Shown here piece by piece: positions 16,701 through 25,013 of a stretch of 37,784 bases of DNA. Made by a program: the position numbers and the translations under genes. The stretch is from Chitinophagaceae bacterium (lineage in GTDB: Bacteria; Bacteroidota; Bacteroidia; Chitinophagales; Chitinophagaceae), in contig JAQBNL010000056.1 in assembly GCA_028288585.1 (NCBI GenBank), positions 1-37,784 of the forward strand, given 5' to 3'. Under the pieces are notes generated by a model. It had not been told where the DNA came from. It was given only the letters and a program-made list of their open reading frames with translations, and made no database searches. Positions within the stretch are counted from its first letter, which is position 1, and each line of letters begins with the position of its first letter.

Positions 16701-18829
16701 GGGTTCAGCAATTAACCCTAAACAGTCTTGGCTCCGGCAGCAACAGGCCGCTTAGCATTGATTTTAAAAATTTCGATATAGCCACACTTACAGCGTTTGT
16801 TCAAACAGATTCTTTACTTGTAAATGGTTCGGTAAATGGAAACATCCTGGTAAAGAATTATAAAACCCAACCCACCTTCACCAGCGATGTTACCATAAAT
16901 AATCTTAGTATTTATAAAGACACCTTAGGAAATGTTACGGCACAGGTGAGTAATAACACCGCCAATGTTTATAATGCCAATATTGTTTTAACGGGCAGAG
17001 GTAATGATGTGAAGGCTTCAGGCGTTTATTATGTAAAGCCCGGTAATAACAGCAGCTTCGATTTTAATATGGATATTGCACGCCTCCAGATGAAAGCCAT
17101 TGAAGGCCCCTCTATGGGAGCTATCAGCAATGCATCGGGCAGCCTTAACGGGAATATTACTTTAAAGGGAACAATGGATAACCCTATCCTGCGTGGCAAA
17201 ATAAATTTTGATAGTACCGCTTTTAACCTGGGTGTACTAAACAGTTATTTCAAAATAAATAATGAAAGCCTTACCATAGATAATAATGGATTTGCTTTTG
17301 ACACTTTCATTGTACAGGATAGCACTAACAACAATCTTGTTGTTGATGGAAGAGTTAATACCGTTGATTTCCGCAACTACGCTTTCAACCTTAAAGTAAA
17401 TGCTGACAACTTCCAGGTAATGAATACCACTAAAAAAAGGGGGAGTATTTATTACGGCAAAATGGTAGTAACAACAGCTCTTAATATCAGGGGAACAAAT
17501 GATGAGCCCGTTGTGGATGGATCATTAACAGTAAATGATAAAACTGATTTTACAGTGGTTATGCCCCAGGCCGAACCCGGCTATGTAGAAAGAGAAGGGA
17601 TAGTTCGGTTTGTAGATCTTGATGCGACGCCTGAAGATTCATTGTTCATGCTGCCTTACGATTCTTTAAATGTTTCCCGCCTTGTTGGTTTTGATATTTC
17701 TACCAATATCACCATAGACAGGAATGCGCAATTCACTTTAATTGTAGATGCCGCTAATGGCGATTTTATAAACATGAAAGGTGAAGGTTTATTGAGCGCC
17801 GGTATTGACCCCAGCGGCAAAATTACATTGGTGGGTTCTTATCAATTAGATGAAGGCGCTTATGAATTATCTTTTAATTTTTTAAGAAGAAGATTTGACA
17901 TACAAAAAGGCAGCAGGATTTTATGGACCGGCGAACCAACCAACGCTGACATTGATGTTTCGGCAGTATACATTGCTAATGCATCTCCGCTCGACCTGGT
18001 AGCCAATCAAATAACTACTACCGATGTTACTGTTAGAAATACTTATCGCCAAAGGTTGCCTTTTGAAGTTTGGCTATCCATGAAAGGCGATCTTTTAAAG
18101 CCTGCGGTAACATTTGATATAAGGCTTCCTGAAGACAAAAGCTACATCGTATCAAAAGATATTATTTCAGCAGTACAAAATAAATTATTACAAATAAGAG
18201 AAGAACCCGGTGAAATAAATAAACAGGTGTTCGCTCTTTTATTGCTTAGCCGCTTTGTAAATGAAAATCCTTTTGATAACAGTAATGGAGGATTGGATCC
18301 TGCAGAATTTGCAAGAGAAAGTGTAAGCAAACTTCTTAGCGAACAATTAAACAATTTAGCAGGCGGCTTAATAGCAGGTGTGGATATTAATTTTAACCTC
18401 ACCACAACAGCAGATTATACAACAGGTGAAAAATTCAACAGAACAGACCTTACTGTGGGGCTAACAAAAAGATTATTGGGTGACCGCTTAACGGTAACTG
18501 TAGGCAACAACTTTGAGCTTGCCGGGCCAAAGGTGGCAAATGGAAAAAATGCCAGCAGTACTGTTGTAGGGGATGTTGCACTTGATTATAATGTTAGCAG
18601 GGATGGCAGGTACATTTTAAGGGTCTACAGGAAAAACCAATATGAAGGGGTTATTGAAGGATATATAATTGAAACAGGGGTAGGATTTATTATCAATGCG
18701 GACTATGATCATTTTAAAGAGTTATTACAAAGATCAAAACAGAAGAAGAATCGTAAAACCCCGGTAACAACACCTTCTTCTGATAAAACAAATATTCCTG
18801 ATCCTGGTAAAACTGACATTCGTAAATAA
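13715..18829 (+). CDS. tamB: TamB-family translocation and assembly module protein
   Basis: The 1704-residue protein begins with one membrane anchor (about 27-47) and continues as a very long series of beta-strand repeats typical of AsmA/TamB proteins, which form a groove spanning the periplasm. The last quarter is the conserved TamB (DUF490) domain, recognisable by GSLTVNDKTDFTVVMPQ, IVRFVDLDATPEDS and NADIDVSAVYIANASPLDLV. TamB bridges the inner membrane to an Omp85 partner and takes part in outer-membrane biogenesis or lipid transport. It is the first of two plus-strand genes; tamL starts 8 nt after its stop. A Lys/Thr/Pro-rich tail of about 30 residues ends the protein. Confidence 0.93.
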   Translation: MQLKDKSEPKKQRTVVAKIANVLSYILVSVVLLFVLVFIFLQTPPGQNFVRGKVQNYLQTKLKTKVEIGKLDISFPNSVILTNVYIEDQTKDTLISGGQLKVNLDMLKLLTNEVQIKEINLQNITAKIKRVNQDTVFNFQFIVDAFVSNQKDSSTKHDSSTIKMNLDNLVINNARIIYQDVISGDDMNLFITHMDAPIKKFDPTHLYYDIPTFTLTGLKGYYYQNEPLKPKIDSVIAQAILQPDNYFKIKNSQIFLKDIDVDYKSVPTNITTHLKLNKLVAHPDTLDVKSLKFAFKDITLDSSDIAMEMGVKKTVPKTTTQQQVKEVLSSFTISANVLKINESHFKLDNSSMPVLNYGMDYGHLDITNLNIAATNLLYNLDTTALTIKAANFKEKSGFVLNELNTDFLFTGTGASLRNLFIKTPGTVLRRDLVVTYPSLEKLAQNPASVILDLNIESSSVQVKDILTFAPSLRTLPAFANPNQIWDLNGKVYGHLNDMHFNDLRFKGLTNTTMFVSGTLKGLPDPKKFVADLDIKYLRTGRKDILSLIPKGSQPTAFTLPESISAVGRIKTSMNDLVSDITVSTSLGSAKLKGSLTNFSNPKLAKYDYLVNATRIDLGTIMKDKTTYGTLSATFKIKGSGLDPNTANAVASGIINSIGYNKYTYNNIKFDGSIANGAYTANASIHDPNIDLSLVADGVFNGKYPSLRFTANVDSIKTQALHLTPQAVIYHGKIEGDLTNIDPDNLNGNLLITNSVLVNNGERTQLDTVRLFADNSNGRQLVRLQSPFMFAEIEGQYKLTQLGDIIQQSIDPYFSLTGTKNTNRVDVHDFTITAKAFDNPALRVFIPELKRLDSINIKANFSTQNGMNAIASAPVIIYGPNQINDLNFNAVTKNNQIEYTTGFSQFKSGTFAMYATSLHGSISNNLINFSLHIKDPNAKNKYHISGTLSQPSPDNYNFQIKPDSLVLNYEPWSVNQNNVIQLLNGDIVANNFTLAKGVQQLTLNSLGSGSNRPLSIDFKNFDIATLTAFVQTDSLLVNGSVNGNILVKNYKTQPTFTSDVTINNLSIYKDTLGNVTAQVSNNTANVYNANIVLTGRGNDVKASGVYYVKPGNNSSFDFNMDIARLQMKAIEGPSMGAISNASGSLNGNITLKGTMDNPILRGKINFDSTAFNLGVLNSYFKINNESLTIDNNGFAFDTFIVQDSTNNNLVVDGRVNTVDFRNYAFNLKVNADNFQVMNTTKKRGSIYYGKMVVTTALNIRGTNDEPVVDGSLTVNDKTDFTVVMPQAEPGYVEREGIVRFVDLDATPEDSLFMLPYDSLNVSRLVGFDISTNITIDRNAQFTLIVDAANGDFINMKGEGLLSAGIDPSGKITLVGSYQLDEGAYELSFNFLRRRFDIQKGSRILWTGEPTNADIDVSAVYIANASPLDLVANQITTTDVTVRNTYRQRLPFEVWLSMKGDLLKPAVTFDIRLPEDKSYIVSKDIISAVQNKLLQIREEPGEINKQVFALLLLSRFVNENPFDNSNGGLDPAEFARESVSKLLSEQLNNLAGGLIAGVDINFNLTTTADYTTGEKFNRTDLTVGLTKRLLGDRLTVTVGNNFELAGPKVANGKNASSTVVGDVALDYNVSRDGRYILRVYRKNQYEGVIEGYIIETGVGFIINADYDHFKELLQRSKQKKNRKTPVTTPSSDKTNIPDPGKTDIRK

Positions 18830-18837
18830 AAGAATTA

Positions 18838-21129
18838 ATGAACACTGTTTTAAAACCTGCACTACTTATTTTAATTGTATTATTTGCTTCATGCAGTAAC
18901 ACAAGGCACCTACCCCCCGGCGACGCTTTGTATACAGGTGCAACAGTAAAAATTACTGACAAGGATCTATCAACAAAAAATAAGAAGACCTTACAGCAGG
19001 ACCTTGAGGGTTTAACACGCCCAAAACCTAACACCAAATTTTTAGGAATGCGGCTTAAACTTTCATTTTTTAACCTGGCAGGCGACCCCAAGAAAAAAGG
19101 TTTTATAAGAAAATTTTTAAGAAAATTTGGAGAGCCCCCTGTTTTATTAAGCGATGTTAACCTGGAAAATAACAGTAAAGTGCTGAAAAATAATCTTGAG
19201 AACAAAGGATATTTTCATGCAGCCGTAAGCGGTGATACAACTGTAAAAAATAAAAGAGCACATGCCACCTACACTGTAAACACAGGCGCTCTTTATACAA
19301 TAAAAGATATTGTATTTCCGAAAGACACTGTTAGTCAATTGGGAGTAGCTATAAAAAATACTGCATCAAAAACACTGATAAAAACAGGCGTTCCATTTAA
19401 CCTTGACCTGATAAAAGGTGAAAGACTTAGAATAGATGCAGCATTAAAAGAAATAGGTTATTATTTTTTTAGTCCCGATTATCTTTTGATAGATGCCGAC
19501 AGTACCATCGGTAACAACATGGTTAATTTATATATAACCATAAAATCCAATACACCTCTGGCGGCAAGAAAACCATACACTATTAACGAGATATATGTTT
19601 ACTCCAATTATACCTTAAGCACTGCCGCTATTGATACATCGCATGCTTATGAAGAGTTTTATAAGGGCTACTATGTTATTGATAAAGAAAAAATGTTCAA
19701 GACAAATTTGTTTGAGCATGTAATGCAGTTCAGGCCGAATGATCTTTATAATAGAAAAGCGCATAACCTGGCACTTAACAGGTTGATAAATCTTGGTGTT
19801 TATAAATTTGTGAAGAACCGCTTTGAAGTTGACCCATATACTGATGAGCTGAATACCTTTTATTATTTAACACCATTGCCTAAAAAAACATTACGGGCCG
19901 AGATTTCGGGTAATACAAAATCAAATTATAATGCAGGTTCAGTATTTAGTGTTAGCTGGAGAAATAAAAATTTTTTAAGAGGAGCCGAATTATTTGCCGT
20001 TAATGCCTATGTGGGTTCTGAAGTTCAAATCAGTGGCAGGCAGCAAGGTTTTAATACAAATAAGCTCGGCGGTGAAATATCTATCACTGTTCCAAAATTT
20101 ATAATTCCATTCTTTGTATTTAATACAAACGGAGCTTACGTTCCAAAATCGTATGCACGCATAGGCTACGACCTGCTTAACAGGACAAAATTATATACAT
20201 TAAATTCTTTCCGTGCAGACCTCGGCTATACATGGAAGCCTAATGTACGCAAGGATTATAAATACAATCCTATCTCTATAAATTATGTACAGCCAATTAA
20301 TATTACCCAGCGATATTTAGATAGTATACCACATGATTTTACTTTAAAGAAAGCCATAGAAAAACAGTTTATAATAGGTTCCAATGCAACTTATAGTTAC
20401 GATGAAATAATTGATGACCCCAATGGAAGAGGATGGTTTGTACTTACCAATTTAGATCTCTCGGGAAATGTAATCGGGCTGTTTACCAACCCCGATCTTA
20501 AAAACGGGGATACTATTAAATTTTTTGGCGCTCCTTATGCCCAATACGTAAAAGCAGAAGTTGATGTTCGTCTTTATTCACGTCTTGGCCCTAAAACAAT
20601 ATGGGCTCACAGGATTGACCTTGGTTTTGGTTTACCACATGGAAACTCTTACGAGCTCCCATTTATAAAACAATTCTTTATAGGAGGAACCAATAGCCTT
20701 CGCGGATTTAGAAGCAGGACACTGGGACCTGGAACATACAGGCCATTAAATGCTGACAGCACTAATTTTTATCCCGATCAGTCAGGTGATATAAAGCTTG
20801 AAATTAATACTGAACTGAGGCAGAAGATATCCGGCATATTAGAGTGTGCAATATTTGCAGAAGCAGGAAATATCTGGCTCAAAAATAAAAATCCAAATAA
20901 ACCCGGTGCTGAATTCACTAATAAATTCCTTTCGCAACTGGCTGTGGATGCCGGTATTGGCATAAGGTTTAATATGCAGATACTGATACTTCGCTTTGAT
21001 GTTGCTGTGCCTTTAAGAAAGCCATGGGTTGTACCGCCACCAACTACCTTACAACAAATTAATTTTAGAAGCCAGGCATGGAGAAAAGAGAATATCGTAT
21101 TTAATCTTGCTATTGGTTATCCGTTTTGA
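18838..21129 (+). CDS. tamL: TamL: lipoprotein-type TamA/BamA-family outer-membrane protein
   Basis: The 763-residue protein starts with a lipoprotein signal and lipobox LFASC, so Cys19 is the likely lipidation site. This is the mark of TamL, the Bacteroidota counterpart of TamA. Residues about 20-350 fit POTRA-like domains (for example LENKGYFHAAVSGDT). The remainder is an Omp85 barrel with the lid-loop motif GGTNSLRGFRSR and a terminal Phe (NLAIGYPF). It should sit in the outer membrane and work with TamB, whose gene ends 8 nt upstream. The pair is followed by a hairpin terminator shared with the convergent ompA-like gene. Confidence 0.92.
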   Translation: MNTVLKPALLILIVLFASCSNTRHLPPGDALYTGATVKITDKDLSTKNKKTLQQDLEGLTRPKPNTKFLGMRLKLSFFNLAGDPKKKGFIRKFLRKFGEPPVLLSDVNLENNSKVLKNNLENKGYFHAAVSGDTTVKNKRAHATYTVNTGALYTIKDIVFPKDTVSQLGVAIKNTASKTLIKTGVPFNLDLIKGERLRIDAALKEIGYYFFSPDYLLIDADSTIGNNMVNLYITIKSNTPLAARKPYTINEIYVYSNYTLSTAAIDTSHAYEEFYKGYYVIDKEKMFKTNLFEHVMQFRPNDLYNRKAHNLALNRLINLGVYKFVKNRFEVDPYTDELNTFYYLTPLPKKTLRAEISGNTKSNYNAGSVFSVSWRNKNFLRGAELFAVNAYVGSEVQISGRQQGFNTNKLGGEISITVPKFIIPFFVFNTNGAYVPKSYARIGYDLLNRTKLYTLNSFRADLGYTWKPNVRKDYKYNPISINYVQPINITQRYLDSIPHDFTLKKAIEKQFIIGSNATYSYDEIIDDPNGRGWFVLTNLDLSGNVIGLFTNPDLKNGDTIKFFGAPYAQYVKAEVDVRLYSRLGPKTIWAHRIDLGFGLPHGNSYELPFIKQFFIGGTNSLRGFRSRTLGPGTYRPLNADSTNFYPDQSGDIKLEINTELRQKISGILECAIFAEAGNIWLKNKNPNKPGAEFTNKFLSQLAVDAGIGIRFNMQILILRFDVAVPLRKPWVVPPPTTLQQINFRSQAWRKENIVFNLAIGYPF

Positions 21130-21212
21130 TTATTATAATAAATAGGCAATCTCTAAAGGTTTTAGAAAGTTTCAGGTACTATTATTATCATAACTCATAT
21201 CCACATAAAAAA

Positions 21213-21233
21213 CCCTCTGCTATTTGCAGAGGG
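21213..21233. terminator. Bidirectional rho-independent terminator between tamL and the OmpA-like gene
   Basis: The arms CCCTCTGC and GCAGAGGG make a perfect 8-bp stem around a TATTT loop. On the minus strand the hairpin is followed by a run of six U, so it should stop the OmpA-like transcript strongly. On the plus strand a shorter U-rich stretch follows, giving a weaker stop for tamB-tamL. Confidence 0.85.
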
Positions 21234-21259
21234 CTCATTTTATGTATTAATTTTATCTA

Positions 21260-22594
21260 TTAATAATTGCTAAGTTTCATCTCCACTCTCCTGTTCTTAG
21301 CTTTACCCGCTGCAGTTTTATTGCTTGCAATGGGTCTGTCTGATCCATATCCTTCTGTTGTCATTCTGCTTTCATCTATTCCTTTGCTTACTAAATATGC
21401 TTTCACCGCATTTGCACGGTCATGAGAGAGTACATGATTTTTTTCCTGCGTTCCGGTAGTATCTGTATGCCCGGCAATATCTACTTTATAACTTGGGTTA
21501 TCCTGCAATATCTTAACTACATTATCTAAAGAAGAATAAGATTTAGCCAGTAATTTGGAACTGCCTGTTGCAAAGAAAATATTTCTTGCAGCAAGATTTA
21601 CTTTTTCAATTACTTCCGGTGCAATTACAGGGCATCCAAAGTTGGATGCAGGTCCTGCTTCGTTAGGACACTTATCTTCTTCATCGTTTACACCATCATT
21701 GTCAGTGTCAGGAATAGGACATCCCTGGTATCTTGCAACACCCGCAACATCAGGACATTTATCTTCTTCATCATTAATTCCATCTTTATCACGGTCTGGT
21801 ATGGGGCATCCATGATATCTTGCTAAACCCGCAACATCAGGACAATTATCGTCTTTATCTGCAATACCATCGCTATCACGGTCAGGGCAGCCATTTAATG
21901 AAGCTGGGCCAGCCTGGTCAGGGCAAGCATCTAAACTATCTACAATACCATCGCTATCGCGGTCTGACGGAGGTACCACTACAGGTATAATAACTTCTTT
22001 AGGCGCTACTTGCCTGTCTTTGCCAATATTACCGGCAATACCTATGCTATGATATAAATGTGATGTTGCCTGGTCAGTAACTGCAAATCTGTATTGAGAA
22101 TTAATAATAATAAAAGCTTCATCAAATAAGCTTATTTGTACACCGGCACCAACAGGCAGAAATGCTGCAAAGTGGCTTAAGTATTTACTTGCACCAACTC
22201 CAAAATCAGCAAAGGGAACAACCCAATATTTATCGCTTAATAATTTCACATTTACGCCTGCTGTAGCTTCCAACAACAAATTACTGCCAAAACGAGGCAG
22301 GTTAGCAATAGGATAATCAACAAAAGATCCTCCCAAGGTTCCTGTAAAATCAACATGATTAGCAAGCCCCTTTAAATAGCTAAGCGAAAGCCCAGGGTTC
22401 ATTCTGCCGGTTTTAAAGAAATTTTTATTCCTTATAACACTTCCTAATCCATTCTTTTTTATGTCAGCAGCTGTTTGAAAATCACTTAGAAAAAAGTTTA
22501 TCCCTAGTGTAGAACGTTTACGATTATCTGCTTTTTGTGCAAAACTACTGGCACATAATGCTATAATAAAAAATGGTAAAATTAATTTCTTCAT
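21260..22594 (-). CDS. OmpA-family outer-membrane protein with thrombospondin type 3 repeats
   Basis: The 444-residue protein has a signal peptide (cleavage after SSFAQ, about residue 20) and an N-terminal region (about 25-195) that looks like a small beta-barrel. A Pro-rich hinge leads to four calcium-binding thrombospondin type 3 repeats (about 211-320), each with the DRDSDGIxDxxDxCP pattern. The C-terminal OmpA domain (about 330-440) binds peptidoglycan, with IFFATGSSKL, GHTDTTG and KAKNRRVE. It probably ties the outer membrane to the cell wall. A good promoter match lies just upstream and a strong terminator just downstream, so it is probably its own transcription unit. Confidence 0.92.
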   Translation of the reverse strand: MKKLILPFFIIALCASSFAQKADNRKRSTLGINFFLSDFQTAADIKKNGLGSVIRNKNFFKTGRMNPGLSLSYLKGLANHVDFTGTLGGSFVDYPIANLPRFGSNLLLEATAGVNVKLLSDKYWVVPFADFGVGASKYLSHFAAFLPVGAGVQISLFDEAFIIINSQYRFAVTDQATSHLYHSIGIAGNIGKDRQVAPKEVIIPVVVPPSDRDSDGIVDSLDACPDQAGPASLNGCPDRDSDGIADKDDNCPDVAGLARYHGCPIPDRDKDGINDEEDKCPDVAGVARYQGCPIPDTDNDGVNDEEDKCPNEAGPASNFGCPVIAPEVIEKVNLAARNIFFATGSSKLLAKSYSSLDNVVKILQDNPSYKVDIAGHTDTTGTQEKNHVLSHDRANAVKAYLVSKGIDESRMTTEGYGSDRPIASNKTAAGKAKNRRVEMKLSNY

Positions 22595-22618
22595 ATAAAG
22601 TAAGTTTTCTTATTCGGG

Positions 22619-22646
22619 CAAAAATAGTGGCTTAGTTTCAAAACAA
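22619..22646 (-). promoter_or_regulatory. Bacteroidota-type promoter of the OmpA-like gene
   Basis: Read on the minus strand, TATTTTTG (22626 to 22619) is an exact match to the TAnnTTTG -7 box. TTG (22646 to 22644) lies 17 nt upstream, the spacing described for Flavobacterium promoters. The predicted leader to the ATG at 22594 is only about 15-20 nt, with no Shine-Dalgarno sequence, as is usual in this phylum. Confidence 0.55.
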
Positions 22647-22720
22647 GAAATTATTTACCCACATAATGTTATTGTCTATCAACCGTATGTTTTTAATATT
22701 GGTATATATAATTAATAATC

Positions 22721-23206
22721 TTACCTGCGGCGAAGTTTTCCTAATACTTCAACTTTTACTTTTGTTACTCCGCTCAATACAAAGCCAAGTTTCTCTGCTG
22801 CGGTTTTTGAAAGATCTATCAACCGTTTATTTTTAGCATGTAGCCGGTCGTTGATATAAACAATTACAGATTTATCATTTTTAACATTGGTTACTTTTAC
22901 CCAGGTACCAAGTGGTAATACATTGCAGGCAGCAGTAAATTTTAAAGAACTGAAAGTATTGCCATTCGCCGTTTGCCTGCCATTGAATTTTTTTGCATAA
23001 AAACTTGCTATCCCATATTTAATAACTATCTGTTTAGGAGAAGATGGCGGTTTTGTTTTTATGATTGAAGAGTCCTCTTTTGTTAATGAATCTTTGGGAT
23101 GCTGTGCAGCAAGCTTTTGGTTAATAAAAAGAAATAGAAAAAGGAAAACAAAAGTAAAACGGGTAAGTTTATGCACCAGAGATATTATCATGATTAAAAA
23201 ATTCAA
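22721..23206 (-). CDS. RlpA-like double-psi beta-barrel protein
   Basis: The 161-residue protein has an N-terminal hydrophobic signal (about 15-34) and an RlpA-like double-psi barrel (about 62-155), recognised by GIASFYAKKFNGRQTANG, LPLGTWVKVTN and RLIDLSKTAAEKLGF. RlpA proteins act on septal peptidoglycan; the Pseudomonas enzyme is a lytic transglycosylase. The catalytic Asp is kept (D120 in INDR), but the position of its catalytic His (TAAHRTLP) is Cys94 here (TAACNVLP), so lytic activity is doubtful. No SPOR domain is present. It follows the L,D-transpeptidase gene by 48 nt and is probably co-transcribed with it. Confidence 0.85.
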   Translation of the reverse strand: MNFLIMIISLVHKLTRFTFVFLFLFLFINQKLAAQHPKDSLTKEDSSIIKTKPPSSPKQIVIKYGIASFYAKKFNGRQTANGNTFSSLKFTAACNVLPLGTWVKVTNVKNDKSVIVYINDRLHAKNKRLIDLSKTAAEKLGFVLSGVTKVKVEVLGKLRRR

Positions 23207-23254
23207 ATATGCACAGCTCGCTAATTATGCTCAAAATAAAGGATATCAAACAGA

Positions 23255-24946
23255 TTATCTGCCTGCAAAGTATTTTTCTCTTAGAATTTTATCTTCACCA
23301 TAAATATCATCATAGAAAACAATTTTTCCATCTTTGCCCTCGCAGGTAAAATACCGTATAAATAATGGAATACGGTTTTTTACAATAATTCTTTTTCTTA
23401 CTTTATTAGCCAGCCATGTTTTTATGGAATCTATATTATAGGACGGTGCATTGCCGGGTTTCTGATGTATGCTGTCGTTTTCTGCAATATAAAAAGCAAG
23501 CTTTTCCCATTCCTGTACACGTACACAACCATGGCTTAATGCCCTTGCAGTGTTTTTAAAAAGATAACGCTGGTTTGTATCGTGAAGATAAACGCTGTAT
23601 GGATTATTAAAATTAAATTTTAAAATTCCCAACGCATTGTCGTCGCCGCTTCCCTGCACAATTTTATAAGGAATGCCTTTGGTATACTTTTCCCAGTTTA
23701 CAGAATAGGGGTCTACAGTTTCTCCTTTTGAATCAACTAAATTAAACCCCTTGCGTGCTAAATACCCTGCATTTTTTTTCATAGCCGGCAAAATATCTTT
23801 TTTAATAATACTGTTTGGTATGGTCCACTGCGGATAGGTTACCATATCTGTTATCTCGCTATTAAGAGCGGGAGTACGGGTTGCGGGCTTGCCAACAATT
23901 GTTTTTGATTCAAATACAGTTGTGTCATTATCAATTACACGCAAATAATAACCCGGCAGGTTTACCCAGATATATTTTACAGGCAGTTGATCAGGCAATT
24001 GTTTGTAACGGTCAAGATTAATCGCAATTTTTTTGAATCGCTCAACATCACTTGCATTTAAATTCCGGATAAGCGACGAGGTAATTTTTCCATCCGGCTT
24101 GATGCCTTTATATTTTTGATAATTTTTAATAGCATTGGCAATGTGTGCAGAATCTACATATTTAATTCCGGAATCGATGTACCCGCTTTCGTGTAATCTT
24201 TTTTCCAAATTTTTTATAAATGCAAGAGAATCTTTATAAGGATAGGCTACATAAGTATATATTCTTCTATCCATACTTTCTGAGAATTTTTTAATTCCCT
24301 CCTTTAATTCTGTATAGCCTTTATGTTTAGGTTCAAGCGTATGTATTACCGAGATAAGAGATCTATTTTCAATTAGCGTATTTAAATTCTTAATAAAAAA
24401 ATCATTGGTTAAGGTAGAATCTGAAGATAATGAAATACTGTCCGGCAATAATCTTCCCTGTTTTAAATGTTTTGATATTTGCATAAATGCATCACTCAGC
24501 ATAAGCTCTGCTTTCGTCCATACGTTTGCATCGGTTTTTGCCAAAGAATCTTTTGTAAGTATGGTTTTTATGGTTACAAGATCTTTATAATGGTAATCCT
24601 GGGGGAAAAGTCCATAACCCTCACAGTCTTTAATAAAATTATATAATGAATCAGCTACCGGTTCCCATTTTTCGTTTTTGCTCCAGATATTTATGTAATT
24701 ATTTTTGTGATAGAATGAATCTACAATTGAAGTGAGGCTTAGCCTTATGGAATCATTGATTTTTCCATTATTGTCTAAAGCATATTGTAAAACCTCCTTA
24801 ACATTTTCTGTAACCTTTGCATCCATCTCTTCAGGTACAGCAACAATTTGCTTTTCAATTGCCGCATGTTTGTTTTTACATGAAAAGAGAAAACCAAAAA
24901 AAATAAGTGAGATGAAAATCAAATGAGACCTTCTAAATTGGAACAT
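23255..24946 (-). CDS. YcbB-type L,D-transpeptidase lipoprotein
   Basis: The 563-residue protein has a signal ending FLFSC, so Cys23 is a likely lipidation site. A scaffold region (about 40-240) is followed by a peptidoglycan-binding-like segment (about 245-297, with GIKPDGKIT) and a YkuD L,D-transpeptidase domain (about 322-495). The active site is HDT at 455-457 and SHGCVRV with nucleophile C474. The layout is that of the YcbB/LdtD family, which forms 3-3 cross-links in the cell wall independently of penicillin-binding proteins. It starts the minus-strand pair with the RlpA-like gene and is divergent from a D-Ala-D-Ala dipeptidase gene, consistent with a role in peptidoglycan remodelling. 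Confidence 0.93.
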   Translation of the reverse strand: MFQFRRSHLIFISLIFFGFLFSCKNKHAAIEKQIVAVPEEMDAKVTENVKEVLQYALDNNGKINDSIRLSLTSIVDSFYHKNNYINIWSKNEKWEPVADSLYNFIKDCEGYGLFPQDYHYKDLVTIKTILTKDSLAKTDANVWTKAELMLSDAFMQISKHLKQGRLLPDSISLSSDSTLTNDFFIKNLNTLIENRSLISVIHTLEPKHKGYTELKEGIKKFSESMDRRIYTYVAYPYKDSLAFIKNLEKRLHESGYIDSGIKYVDSAHIANAIKNYQKYKGIKPDGKITSSLIRNLNASDVERFKKIAINLDRYKQLPDQLPVKYIWVNLPGYYLRVIDNDTTVFESKTIVGKPATRTPALNSEITDMVTYPQWTIPNSIIKKDILPAMKKNAGYLARKGFNLVDSKGETVDPYSVNWEKYTKGIPYKIVQGSGDDNALGILKFNFNNPYSVYLHDTNQRYLFKNTARALSHGCVRVQEWEKLAFYIAENDSIHQKPGNAPSYNIDSIKTWLANKVRKRIIVKNRIPLFIRYFTCEGKDGKIVFYDDIYGEDKILREKYFAGR

Positions 24947-25013
24947 ATAACTTTTAAAAATTGATACCTTAGCTGAAATTGTTTTGGTAGATACTTTAAA
25001 CTAAGTTTTGAAT

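Noticed and set aside
18714-19205. 163-codon minus-strand ORF across the tamB/tamL junction
   Set aside because: It is antisense to two well-supported genes, has no recognisable domain and follows their codon structure.
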